From Spirosoma fluviale (GTDB lineage: Bacteria; Bacteroidota; Bacteroidia; Cytophagales; Spirosomataceae), in contig CAMDSI010000065.1 of assembly GCA_945906915.1 (NCBI GenBank), forward strand, positions 1-9,965: 9,965 nucleotides of DNA, in the 5' to 3' direction. Below the pieces are notes generated by a model, which saw only the letters and a program-made list of their open reading frames with translations, did not search any database and had not been told where the DNA came from. Of this stretch, positions 1-6,111 are shown piece by piece. The number at the start of each line of letters is the position of its first letter. Position 1 is the stretch's first letter. A program made the translations under genes and the position numbers.

Positions 1-669
1 GAACGCGATTGCTCGATTCAACGTCGTCACCAAAAATTATGTGAAGAAACTCCTTCCCCTGCCCTTTCTGACGAATTACGTAAGAAAATGGGGGATGCTG
101 CGATTGCAGGTGCGACAGCCATCGGTTACGAAGGTGCTGGAACCGTTGAGTTCTTAGTGGACAAAAATGGGGATTTCTACTTCATGGAGATGAATACGCG
201 TATCCAAGTAGAGCACCCGATTACAGAAGAAGTAACAGATTTTGACCTAATTAAGGAGCAAATTAAGGTAGCAGCAGGTATTCCGATTTCGGGCCAAAAC
301 TACTTCCCTAAATTATTCGCTCTCGAATGCCGTATTAATGCGGAGGATCCAGCGAACGGTTTCCGGCCATCTCCAGGTAAAATCACGAATCTTCACCTTC
401 CAGGCGGCCATGGGGTTCGTATTGACTCCCATGTCTATTCTGGTTACACGATTCCACCTAATTACGATTCGATGATTGCTAAGGTGATCGTTTCAGGCCA
501 AAGCCGCGAAGAGGTTCTTCTTCGCATGAAACGTGCTTTGCAAGAATTCGTGATCGAGGGTATCAAAACAACGATTCCATTCCACATTAAATTAATGGAT
601 GATCCGATATTCAAATCGGGTAAATTCACGACGGCCTTCATGGACACTTTTGATTTGAATGACTTATAA
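1..669 (+). CDS. accC: Acetyl-CoA carboxylase biotin carboxylase subunit (C-terminal half, 5' end outside window)
   Basis: AccC carboxylates the biotin of the carrier protein AccB, using ATP and bicarbonate, in the first step of cytoplasmic fatty acid synthesis. The reading frame is open from base 1, so the visible 222 residues are about half of the usual ~450. The piece opens with ERDCSIQRRHQK, whose last Lys corresponds to the known bicarbonate/biotin-site Lys (E. coli K238). Glu of GTVEFL (residue 50) and the MEMNTRIQVEHP stretch (62-73) supply the metal and catalytic Glu, Asn and Arg residues, and CRINAEDP (110-117) carries the Arg equivalent to E. coli R338. The C-terminal domain continues to a normal end (IKTTIPFHIKLM, then a short tail), so there is no fused biotinyl or carboxyltransferase domain. 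That argues for a stand-alone AccC rather than pyruvate carboxylase. A strong terminator follows directly. The upstream partner accB would be expected outside the window but is not seen. Confidence 0.96.
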   Translation, partial: ERDCSIQRRHQKLCEETPSPALSDELRKKMGDAAIAGATAIGYEGAGTVEFLVDKNGDFYFMEMNTRIQVEHPITEEVTDFDLIKEQIKVAAGIPISGQNYFPKLFALECRINAEDPANGFRPSPGKITNLHLPGGHGVRIDSHVYSGYTIPPNYDSMIAKVIVSGQSREEVLLRMKRALQEFVIEGIKTTIPFHIKLMDDPIFKSGKFTTAFMDTFDLNDL

Positions 670-689
670 TTTTGCCCATTCAGGGATTG

Positions 690-719
690 AAAAAGGAGGC
701 TTTCGGGTCTCCTTTTTTT
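690..719 (+). terminator. Intrinsic terminator after accC
   Basis: AAAAAGGAGGC (690-700) pairs with GTCTCCTTTTT (707-717), including one G-T wobble, around a 6-nt loop (TTTCGG). A run of seven T follows the GC core. It lies 20 nt after the accC stop codon and separates accC from the rplM promoter. The flanking A and T tracts could let it work on the opposite strand too, but no gene is seen there. Confidence 0.9.
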
Positions 720-745
720 ATTATAAAACATTTTCAATTAGACAC

Positions 746-776
746 TTGCATATCAATTGAAGATTTTATAAATTTG
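746..776 (+). promoter_or_regulatory. Bacteroidota-type promoter for rplM-rpsI (and probably rpsB-tsf)
   Basis: A -33 TTG (746-748) and a -7 element TAAATTTG (769-776) are separated by 20 bp. This is a full match to the phylum's primary sigma consensus TTG-N(about 19-21)-TAnnTTTG. The predicted transcript starts near 780-783, leaving a leader of about 110 nt before the GTG of rplM. It sits just after the accC terminator, as expected for an independent ribosomal-protein transcription unit. Confidence 0.8.
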
Positions 777-780
777 CACT

Positions 781-892
781 CCCATTTTTCGATTGAATGC
801 CCGTTTGAAAGATAAAATAGGTCATAATCAATTCCTTTAGACAAATTCCGTGGTCTAGGTGGAAACGATTCAAACAGTTAAATTATAAACAA
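781..892 (+). promoter_or_regulatory. Structured 5' leader of rplM, candidate ribosomal-protein autoregulatory element
   Basis: The predicted 5' UTR is long for this compact region and can fold. A small 5-bp hairpin (CATTT 783-787 with GAATG 795-799) lies near the start. A longer hairpin pairs 832-842 (TTCCTTTAGAC) with 853-864 (GTCTAGGTGGAA), with two G-T wobbles, one bulged T (860) and a 10-nt loop. That loop carries a second TTCC (846-849) able to pair with the same GGAA (861-864), so two mutually exclusive folds exist. The last ~28 nt before the GTG are A-rich and unpaired. From memory, a leader family upstream of rplM has been proposed in Bacteroidia; I cannot confirm that this one belongs to it. 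The regulatory role is inference. Confidence 0.45.
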
Positions 893-1336
893 GTGGATAC
901 TTTAAGTTACAAAACCATCTCCGCAAACAAAGCTACTGTACAGAAAGCTTGGTTTGTTGTAGATGCTGAAAATCAAATTTTAGGACGTGTTTGTTCTGAA
1001 ATTGCGAAAATCATTCGTGGAAAACACAAGCCTTCTTTTACTCCACACGTTGATTGTGGCGATCAAGTGATCGTTATCAACGCGGATAAAATTCGCTTAA
1101 CTGGTAAGAAAATGACAGACAAGGTGTATATCCGTCACACGGGTTACCCAGGTGGTCAGCGTTTCGCAACTCCACGCGAGGTTTTAGTAAAGAACCCAAG
1201 AGGTGTTGTAGAATCAGCAGTAAAAGGTATGTTACCTAAAAACCGTTTAGGTCGTGAATTATTTCACAACTTATTCGTTTATGCGGGATCAGAACATCCT
1301 CACGCAGCTCAACAACCTAAAGTAATTACCTTTTAA
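893..1336 (+). CDS. rplM: 50S ribosomal protein L13 (uL13)
   Basis: L13 is an early-assembling 23S rRNA-binding protein of the large subunit. The 147-residue product has the usual family length. It shows the Bacteroidota-type N-terminus MDTLSYKTISAN, the core VVDAENQILGRVCSEIAKIIRGK (split over residues 22-44), PHVDCGDQVIVINADKIRLTGKK (51-73), the signature KGMLPKNRLGR (111-121) and the LFVYAGSEHPHAAQQP end (127-142). The start is GTG at 893. It is chosen because it gives the conserved N-terminus exactly, and no in-frame ATG lies close upstream. There is no Shine-Dalgarno sequence; the upstream bases are A-rich (AATTATAAACAA). rpsI follows after 14 nt, the nearly universal rplM-rpsI pair. The GTG start and the folded leader suggest translational control. 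Confidence 0.98.
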   Translation: MDTLSYKTISANKATVQKAWFVVDAENQILGRVCSEIAKIIRGKHKPSFTPHVDCGDQVIVINADKIRLTGKKMTDKVYIRHTGYPGGQRFATPREVLVKNPRGVVESAVKGMLPKNRLGRELFHNLFVYAGSEHPHAAQQPKVITF

Positions 1337-1350
1337 CGGACATTAAGATA

Positions 1351-1740
1351 ATGGCAGAAATAACAAGTAAAATCGGTAGAAGAAAGACAGCAGTAGCTCG
1401 TATTTCTATGACACCAGGTAAAGGCCAGATTAAAATCAACGGCCGTATGTTAACTGATTACTTTCCATCTGAAATTCTTCAGATTGTTGTTAATCAACCA
1501 TTCGCTTTAACGAACACAGTAGGTTCATTTGATGTAACAGCTAACGTAGATGGCGGTGGTATCAAGGGACAAGCTGAAGCGCTTCGTATGGCGATTTCAC
1601 GTGCACTTCAAACGCAAGATGCAGAATTACGTTCCCCTTTGAAAAAAGAAGGATTCTTAACTCGTGACCCACGTATGGTGGAGCGTAAGAAACCGGGACG
1701 TGCGAAAGCTCGTAAGAGATTCCAGTTCTCTAAGCGTTAA
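1351..1740 (+). CDS. rpsI: 30S ribosomal protein S9 (uS9)
   Basis: S9 binds the 16S rRNA 3' major domain in the small-subunit head, and its C-terminal tail reaches the P-site tRNA anticodon stem. The 129-residue length is normal. Visible hallmarks are IGRRKTAVARI (8-18), the GKGQIKINGR stretch (23-32), the glycine-rich VDGGGIKGQAEALRMAISRAL segment (66-86), the LTRDPRMVERKKPGR motif (103-117) and the canonical C-terminus KRFQFSKR ending in Arg. The ATG at 1351 has an A at -3 and no convincing Shine-Dalgarno sequence. It is co-transcribed with rplM, only 14 nt after its stop. A strong hairpin just downstream may end or attenuate this transcript. Confidence 0.98.
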   Translation: MAEITSKIGRRKTAVARISMTPGKGQIKINGRMLTDYFPSEILQIVVNQPFALTNTVGSFDVTANVDGGGIKGQAEALRMAISRALQTQDAELRSPLKKEGFLTRDPRMVERKKPGRAKARKRFQFSKR

Positions 1741-1749
1741 GATTTGTTC

Positions 1750-1790
1750 GTGGAAAAGGCTTGTCTGTTGCCGATGCCTTTTCCACTTTT
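1750..1790 (+). terminator. Terminator or attenuator hairpin between rpsI and rpsB
   Basis: GTGGAAAAGGC (1750-1760) is perfectly complementary to GCCTTTTCCAC (1776-1786). The 11-bp stem has an unusually large 15-nt loop (TTGTCTGTTGCCGAT) and a short T-rich tail, TTTTATATT. It begins 10 nt after the rpsI stop and ends 30 nt before the rpsB start. Since no good promoter is visible between it and rpsB, it is more likely a partial terminator or a regulated/processing structure than an absolute stop. Confidence 0.7.
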
Positions 1791-1816
1791 ATATTATTCA
1801 CACTTAAACAACCAAA

Positions 1817-2626
1817 ATGGCACAATTAAGCTACAACGACTTGCTTGACGCAGGCGTTCACTTCGGTCACTTGACTCGTAAGTGGGATCCTAAAATGGCT
1901 CCATATATCTTTATGGAGAAAAATGGTATCCACATCATTGATCTAAATAAAACTATCTCTTCTTTAGAAGAAGCTTCAGCAGCTCTTCGTGCGATTGTAC
2001 GTTCTGGCCGTAAGGTTATGTTCGTTGCAACGAAAAAGCAAGCACAAGAAATTGTGACGACAGAAGCAGATAAATTAAAAATGCCCTACGTTACTGACCG
2101 TTGGTTAGGTGGTATGTTGACTAACTTCGCGACTGTACGCAAGTCCATCAAGAAGATGTCTAGCATTGATAAAATGTTAAAAGACGAAGTTCTTGTTAAA
2201 ACGATCGCTAAGCGTGAGCGTTTAATGTTAACTCGTGAAGAAGAAAAATTAAAGCGTGTGTTAGGTGGTATCACTGAATTAACTCGCCTTCCAGCGGCTT
2301 TATTCATTGTAGACGTTAAGCGTGAGCACATCGCGGTTTCTGAGGCTAAGAAATTAGGTATCCCAGTTTTCGCTATGTGTGATACTAACTCTAACCCAGA
2401 CTTAGTTGATTACCCTATCCCAGCGAATGATGATGCATACAAGTCTATCTCTATCATCATCACAGCTATTTCTAAAGCAATCGAAGAAGGTTTAGCTGAA
2501 AGAAAGCAGGATAAAGATGATGCTCGTGAGGCGGAAGAAGTAGAAGCTAAAAAAGCAGCGGACGACGATTCACAAGAGGCAGCTAAGGTAGCGGCTAAAT
2601 ACGAAAAAGAAGCAGAACAAGAATAA
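1817..2626 (+). CDS. rpsB: 30S ribosomal protein S2 (uS2)
   Basis: S2 joins late in 30S assembly at the head-body junction and helps bring in S1. The N-terminus (LLDAGVHFGHLTRKWDPKM, 9-27), the ATKKQAQ segment (71-77), the signature YVTDRWLGGMLTNF (91-104), the coiled-coil hairpin region (about 105-150) and DYPIPANDDA (198-207) are all as expected. At 269 residues it is slightly long for the family. The excess is a lysine/alanine/glutamate-rich tail from about residue 225, which is likely flexible. The ATG at 1817 gives the standard N-terminus and lacks a Shine-Dalgarno sequence (ACAACCAAA precedes it). tsf follows 11 nt later, the very widely conserved rpsB-tsf pair. S2 represses its own operon in some bacteria; whether it does so here is unknown. 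Confidence 0.98.
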   Translation: MAQLSYNDLLDAGVHFGHLTRKWDPKMAPYIFMEKNGIHIIDLNKTISSLEEASAALRAIVRSGRKVMFVATKKQAQEIVTTEADKLKMPYVTDRWLGGMLTNFATVRKSIKKMSSIDKMLKDEVLVKTIAKRERLMLTREEEKLKRVLGGITELTRLPAALFIVDVKREHIAVSEAKKLGIPVFAMCDTNSNPDLVDYPIPANDDAYKSISIIITAISKAIEEGLAERKQDKDDAREAEEVEAKKAADDDSQEAAKVAAKYEKEAEQE

Positions 2627-2637
2627 ATATTCATAAC

Positions 2638-3471
2638 ATGTCAATTACAGCAGCAGACGTAAATAAGTTACGCCAAATGACAGGCGCGGGAATGATGGAT
2701 TGCAAAAAAGCTTTGACAGAAGCCGAAGGTGACTTCGAAGCAGCAGTTGATTTCCTTCGTAAAGCAGGTCAAAAAGTAGCCGCGAAACGTGCAGATAATG
2801 AAACGAATGAAGGTGTTGTTTTAGTAGCACTTAATGCGGATCATTCTAATGGTAAAATAATTGCTTTAGCTTGCGAAACTGAACCAGTTTCTAAAGTGCC
2901 AGACTTCAATAACTTAGCGAAAACAATCATTGACAAAGCAGCAGCGTCTCACGCTCCTTCAGCGCATGATTTATTAGCTGAGCCATTAGCAGATGGACGT
3001 TCATTAGAAGGGCACATCATCGACTTAACTGGTAAAATTGGAGAGAAAATTACCTTAGCTGCTTACGAAAACGTAACAGCGGAGAAAGTTGTTTCTTATA
3101 TTCACTCGAATAACAAAATCGGTGTTTTAGTAGCATTCGAAAACGTTCAAGGAGCAGATGTATCTGAAGTAGGTAAAGATATCGCCATGCAAATCACCGC
3201 TATGAAACCAGTCGCTTTAGACAAGGATGGCGTTGATTCTGAGACAATTGAAAGAGAAATCGAAATCGGAAAAGATCAAGCACGTCAAGAAGGTAAGCCG
3301 GAGGCGATGTTAGAGAAAATTGCGGTAGGTAAATTAGAGAAGTTCTACAAAGAGCAAACTTTATTGAACCAACAATTCGTAAAAGACTCATCTATCACGA
3401 TTCGTCAACTATTAGAGCAAACGCAAAAAGGTTTAACGATTTCATCGTTCAAACGTATTTCTTTGGTTTAA
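2638..3471 (+). CDS. tsf: Translation elongation factor Ts (EF-Ts), with altered TDFV motif
   Basis: EF-Ts is the guanine nucleotide exchange factor that recycles EF-Tu-GDP. The 277-residue length is near the usual ~280. The N-terminal UBA-like domain is intact (VNKLRQMTGAGMMDCKKAL, 8-26), as are RKAGQKVAAKRA (41-52), the GKIGEKITL segment (132-140) and the C-terminal GKLEKFYKEQTLLNQQFVKD (231-250). The odd point lies in the core. The family motif C(E/Q)TDFVAKN, whose Asp-Phe pair inserts into EF-Tu, reads CETEPVSKV (79-87), so Asp becomes Glu and Phe becomes Pro. The frame is clean and the rest is well conserved, so this is not a frameshift. The start at 2638 follows rpsB by 11 nt; an alternative start is not needed. 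A strong terminator ends the operon. Confidence 0.97.
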   Translation: MSITAADVNKLRQMTGAGMMDCKKALTEAEGDFEAAVDFLRKAGQKVAAKRADNETNEGVVLVALNADHSNGKIIALACETEPVSKVPDFNNLAKTIIDKAAASHAPSAHDLLAEPLADGRSLEGHIIDLTGKIGEKITLAAYENVTAEKVVSYIHSNNKIGVLVAFENVQGADVSEVGKDIAMQITAMKPVALDKDGVDSETIEREIEIGKDQARQEGKPEAMLEKIAVGKLEKFYKEQTLLNQQFVKDSSITIRQLLEQTQKGLTISSFKRISLV

Positions 3472-3489
3472 TACCACTCGAATTATAGG

Positions 3490-3521
3490 AAAGGCCCCCC
3501 GAAAAGGTGGGTCTTTTTTTT
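3490..3521 (+). terminator. Intrinsic terminator after tsf
   Basis: AAAGGCCCCCC (3490-3500) pairs with GGTGGGTCTTT (3506-3516) around the 5-nt loop GAAAA. There is one G-T wobble and one C-T mismatch. Eight T follow from 3514 to 3521. It starts 18 nt after the tsf stop and divides the ribosomal/EF-Ts unit from the murD cluster. Confidence 0.9.
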
Positions 3522-3554
3522 GTCATGAAAATTATCGTCTCTACGCTCAATTTC

Positions 3555-3586
3555 TTTGATAGAATGCGCTACATTTTCTAACTTGT
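3555..3586 (+). promoter_or_regulatory. Candidate promoter for the murD-ftsW-murG-murC cluster
   Basis: TTTG (3555-3558) and TAACTTGT (3579-3586) are separated by the preferred 20 bp. The -7 element matches only TA and TT of TAnnTTTG, as though one T were missing, so the match is imperfect. A nearby TACATTTT (3570-3577) fits the -7 element better but has no TTG at the right distance. A promoter is needed in this 149-bp gap because a strong terminator lies just upstream; which element is used is uncertain. Confidence 0.4.
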
Positions 3587-3620
3587 AGTTGAATTCAAAT
3601 TCTGAAAATTTTAGTCGAGA

Positions 3621-4946
3621 ATGGCGTTAATCAGCATCTTAGGTGGAGGAGAAAGTGGTGTAGGAGCCGCTTTATTAGCTAAATCAAAGGGATTTGCCGT
3701 GTTTTTGTCCGATGCTGGATCGCTAAAAGAAAATCACCAACAGACATTACGTGAAAATCAAATTGAATTCGAGACGGGCGAACATAGTTTAGACCGCATT
3801 TTGAATTCGGATGAAATCATCATCAGCCCTGGGATTCCGGAGAAAACGGATATCGTAAAGGCCATTAAAGCAAAGGGGATTTCGCTTATATCTGAGATTG
3901 AATTCGCCTCGCGATACACAAAGGCGAAAATTATCGCTATCACCGGATCGAATGGTAAAACAACAACGACCTTATTGACTTACCATTTCTTGAAATCGGC
4001 AGGTCTAAAAGTGGGTTTGGCGGGAAATATTGGACAGAGCTTTGCTAAACAAGTGATGGAAGATCAACATGAAATATACGTGTTAGAGATTTCCAGTTTT
4101 CAATTAGACCGCTGCTTTCAGTTCCAGCCAGATGTAGCTGTATTATTAAATATCACCCCCGATCACTTAGATCGCTATGAATATAAATTCGAAAATTACA
4201 TTGCCTCGAAATTCCGTATTTTCCAAAACGCGGGTGCTAAAACGAGCTGTGTGCTTTGGGCAGATGATGAAGTGATTAAAGCTCACTCAGCTAAAATACC
4301 ATCCAATGCACGGTTAAAAACCGTCAGTTTTCATCAAAAAGCGGATGCTTTTATTTCGGCCGAAAAAATTCAATTCGATGGCGCTGAATTAGTTTTAGCT
4401 GATGCTCCATTGAATGGCCCACACAATGCTATCAATATGTCTGTAGCTATTTTAGCGGCACATGAGGCGGGGCTAACCTTCCCGCAAATCCTTCAGTCCC
4501 TTCCCTTATTTGAAAATGCCCCGCACCGATTAGAATCATGTGGGTTATGGAAAGGGGTTGAATTCATTAATGATTCCAAGGCCACCAATGTGGATGCCGT
4601 TTTTTATGCCCTAAATAGCTATAAGCAACCTTTGATTCTACTCATGGGAGGTGTGGACAAAGGGAATGAATATGAAGTCTTAGATGCCTTAGTGAAAGAA
4701 AAAGTGAAAGGTTTGATCTGTCTAGGGATGGATAATTCGAAATTAGAGAGTCATTTTAGTGCTATCGTTCCGAAGCTTTTTGCGACAAATCAATTAGAGG
4801 CCGCTATTCAAAAAAGTATGGAATGGGCGAGCGAAGGTGATGTTGTGTTGCTTTCTCCAGCCTGTGCTAGCTTTGATTTGTTTAAGAATTATGAAGATCG
4901 AGGAGACCAATTTAAGAACACTGTAAAACGTTTAATCCATGGATAG
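3621..4946 (+). CDS. murD: UDP-N-acetylmuramoyl-L-alanine--D-glutamate ligase (MurD)
   Basis: MurD adds D-glutamate to UDP-MurNAc-L-Ala in the cytoplasm, using ATP. The 441 residues match the family. Domain 1 is a Rossmann-like fold opening with ISILGGGESGVGAA (4-17). Domain 2 carries the P-loop ITGSNGKTTTT (107-117), the LEISSFQLD segment (155-163), NITPDHLDRY (177-186) and SKFRIF (196-201), whose Lys is the expected carbamylated residue. GPHNAINMSVA (266-276) and HRLE (302-305) lead into domain 3, which has FINDSKATN (315-323), LSPACASFD (411-419) and RGDQF (427-431). All key sites appear intact. The ATG at 3621 gives a normal N-terminus. Its last 8 nt overlap ftsW, suggesting translational coupling. 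It is the first gene of the local cluster, where mraY would usually precede it; instead tsf does. Confidence 0.98.
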   Translation: MALISILGGGESGVGAALLAKSKGFAVFLSDAGSLKENHQQTLRENQIEFETGEHSLDRILNSDEIIISPGIPEKTDIVKAIKAKGISLISEIEFASRYTKAKIIAITGSNGKTTTTLLTYHFLKSAGLKVGLAGNIGQSFAKQVMEDQHEIYVLEISSFQLDRCFQFQPDVAVLLNITPDHLDRYEYKFENYIASKFRIFQNAGAKTSCVLWADDEVIKAHSAKIPSNARLKTVSFHQKADAFISAEKIQFDGAELVLADAPLNGPHNAINMSVAILAAHEAGLTFPQILQSLPLFENAPHRLESCGLWKGVEFINDSKATNVDAVFYALNSYKQPLILLMGGVDKGNEYEVLDALVKEKVKGLICLGMDNSKLESHFSAIVPKLFATNQLEAAIQKSMEWASEGDVVLLSPACASFDLFKNYEDRGDQFKNTVKRLIHG

Positions 4947-6111
4947 TAAAATCAAGGCCTTTTTTCAGGAGCATCTGAAGGGGGATTACAAGATTTGGTT
5001 GATCGTGTTTATTTTAAACGCGTTTGGTTTAGTGATTCAGTTTTCTGCTAAAGCAAAACTGACGATGGATGGGCCGCTTGAGCCGCTTTCCAGTTTTGTC
5101 AAAACTTTAGCCATTTTAGGCATATCCTTTTATTTAATGTCTTACTTCTCTAAATCAAATTATAGTAGGGTGGCTAAATTTAGCGATTTAGCCTTAATTC
5201 TATCTTGGGGATTAGTACTAATTGCCCTATTATTTGGGCCAAAAATAGGGGGTGCAAATCGCTGGGTGAACCTAGGGCCTATCTCCTTTATGCCATCAGA
5301 TATGGTTAAATTATGCCTCATCACGAGTCTCGCTAAAGATTTCTCCTCTAAACAGGCGGATCCAGAATCATATAATTACGTGATGTTCATCCGAATGCTT
5401 TTTAAAATCGGTATTTCGTGCTTCCTAATTATGCTTTCAAACTTTTCTACGAGTGTATTGATTTTTTTCACCAGTTGTATTCTGATGTATTTTGGTCGTG
5501 TTCCAGCTAAGCAAATCGTTCTAATTGTCGTTGCGGTAGCTACCCTAGCGATTGGCGTTGTGACTTTAGGAATTGGTCAAAGAGCACAAACGGTAAAAAC
5601 TAGGATCGAGAACTATGCTCAGCGTATAGGCAAGAATGAAACAAAAGCAAGTTCGTCTAAAAACGAAAACTACCAAATTACACTTAGCCTATTCGCTATT
5701 TCCACTGGAGCCATTCACCCGAAAGGACCTGGAAAAAGCCAACAACGCTTTATCTTATCTCAGGCCGAATCCGATTTCGTTTATGCCATTATCATCGAGG
5801 AATATGGTATCGTGGGCGGCCTAGCTATTCCGATCCTCTTCCTCATTTTCATGTATCGAGGGGCGAAGGCCATTCAGTATAGCAATAAACCTTTTGGCGG
5901 ATTGCTATCCGCTGGGCTAACCTTCTCCATTGTTTTCCAGGCTTTCATTAACATGTTAGTAGCGGTGGACGCGGGGCCAGTAACGGGTCAACCCATGCCC
6001 ATGATTTCTGCGGGAGGTACGTCCTTGATTTTTACTGCGATTAGTATTGGATTAATTTTAGCCGTTAGCAAGGACAAAGATCCTGAACCTGTTCAAACTG
6101 CTCTAGCCTAA
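4939..6111 (+). CDS. ftsW: SEDS peptidoglycan glycosyltransferase FtsW
   Basis: FtsW polymerises lipid II into glycan strands at the septum together with a class B penicillin-binding protein. The 390-residue product is a polytopic membrane protein with about ten hydrophobic segments, including 18-36, 53-70, 83-100, 160-186, 191-212, 283-306, 320-345 and 357-376. SEDS marks include GGANRWVNLGPISFMPSDMVK (split over 104-124), a large extracytoplasmic loop (about 214-280), ESDFVYAIIIEEYG (277-290) and TGQPMPMISAGGTSL (349-363). Asp279 aligns with the catalytic Asp of SEDS enzymes (E. coli FtsW D297). Position between murD and murG favours FtsW over RodA. The ATG at 4939 lies inside the end of murD. 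The stop overlaps the murG start by one base (TAATG). The C-terminal tail is short and polar. Confidence 0.95.
   Translation: MDSKIKAFFQEHLKGDYKIWLIVFILNAFGLVIQFSAKAKLTMDGPLEPLSSFVKTLAILGISFYLMSYFSKSNYSRVAKFSDLALILSWGLVLIALLFGPKIGGANRWVNLGPISFMPSDMVKLCLITSLAKDFSSKQADPESYNYVMFIRMLFKIGISCFLIMLSNFSTSVLIFFTSCILMYFGRVPAKQIVLIVVAVATLAIGVVTLGIGQRAQTVKTRIENYAQRIGKNETKASSSKNENYQITLSLFAISTGAIHPKGPGKSQQRFILSQAESDFVYAIIIEEYGIVGGLAIPILFLIFMYRGAKAIQYSNKPFGGLLSAGLTFSIVFQAFINMLVAVDAGPVTGQPMPMISAGGTSLIFTAISIGLILAVSKDKDPEPVQTALA

Noticed and set aside
693..699. Perfect Shine-Dalgarno-like AAGGAGG
   Set aside because: It is one arm of the accC terminator and has no start codon at a suitable distance downstream.
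462..737. Minus-strand open frame of 91 codons across the end of accC
   Set aside because: It lies opposite the conserved accC coding sequence and runs through the terminator. Its product has no recognisable features, so it is a shadow frame.
1739..1746. Near-match to a -7 element (AAGATTTG) at the rpsI stop, as a possible rpsB promoter
   Set aside because: The T of TAnnTTTG is missing and no TTG is found about 20 bp upstream. It also lies before the hairpin, so transcripts would still have to pass it.
2086..2634. Two minus-strand frames opposite rpsB (2086-2331 and 2410-2634)
   Set aside because: Both mirror a highly conserved ribosomal gene. The second is rich in Ser/Ala only because it reads the complement of the Lys/Ala/Glu tail.
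3570..3577. TACATTTT as a -7 element for murD
   Set aside because: It matches all but the final G, but no TTG lies at about 20 bp upstream. The TTTG at 3555-3558 is only 11 bp away.
5636..5824. 62-codon plus-strand frame inside ftsW
   Set aside because: It lies wholly within the large loop of ftsW in another frame and has no initiation signal or known motif.
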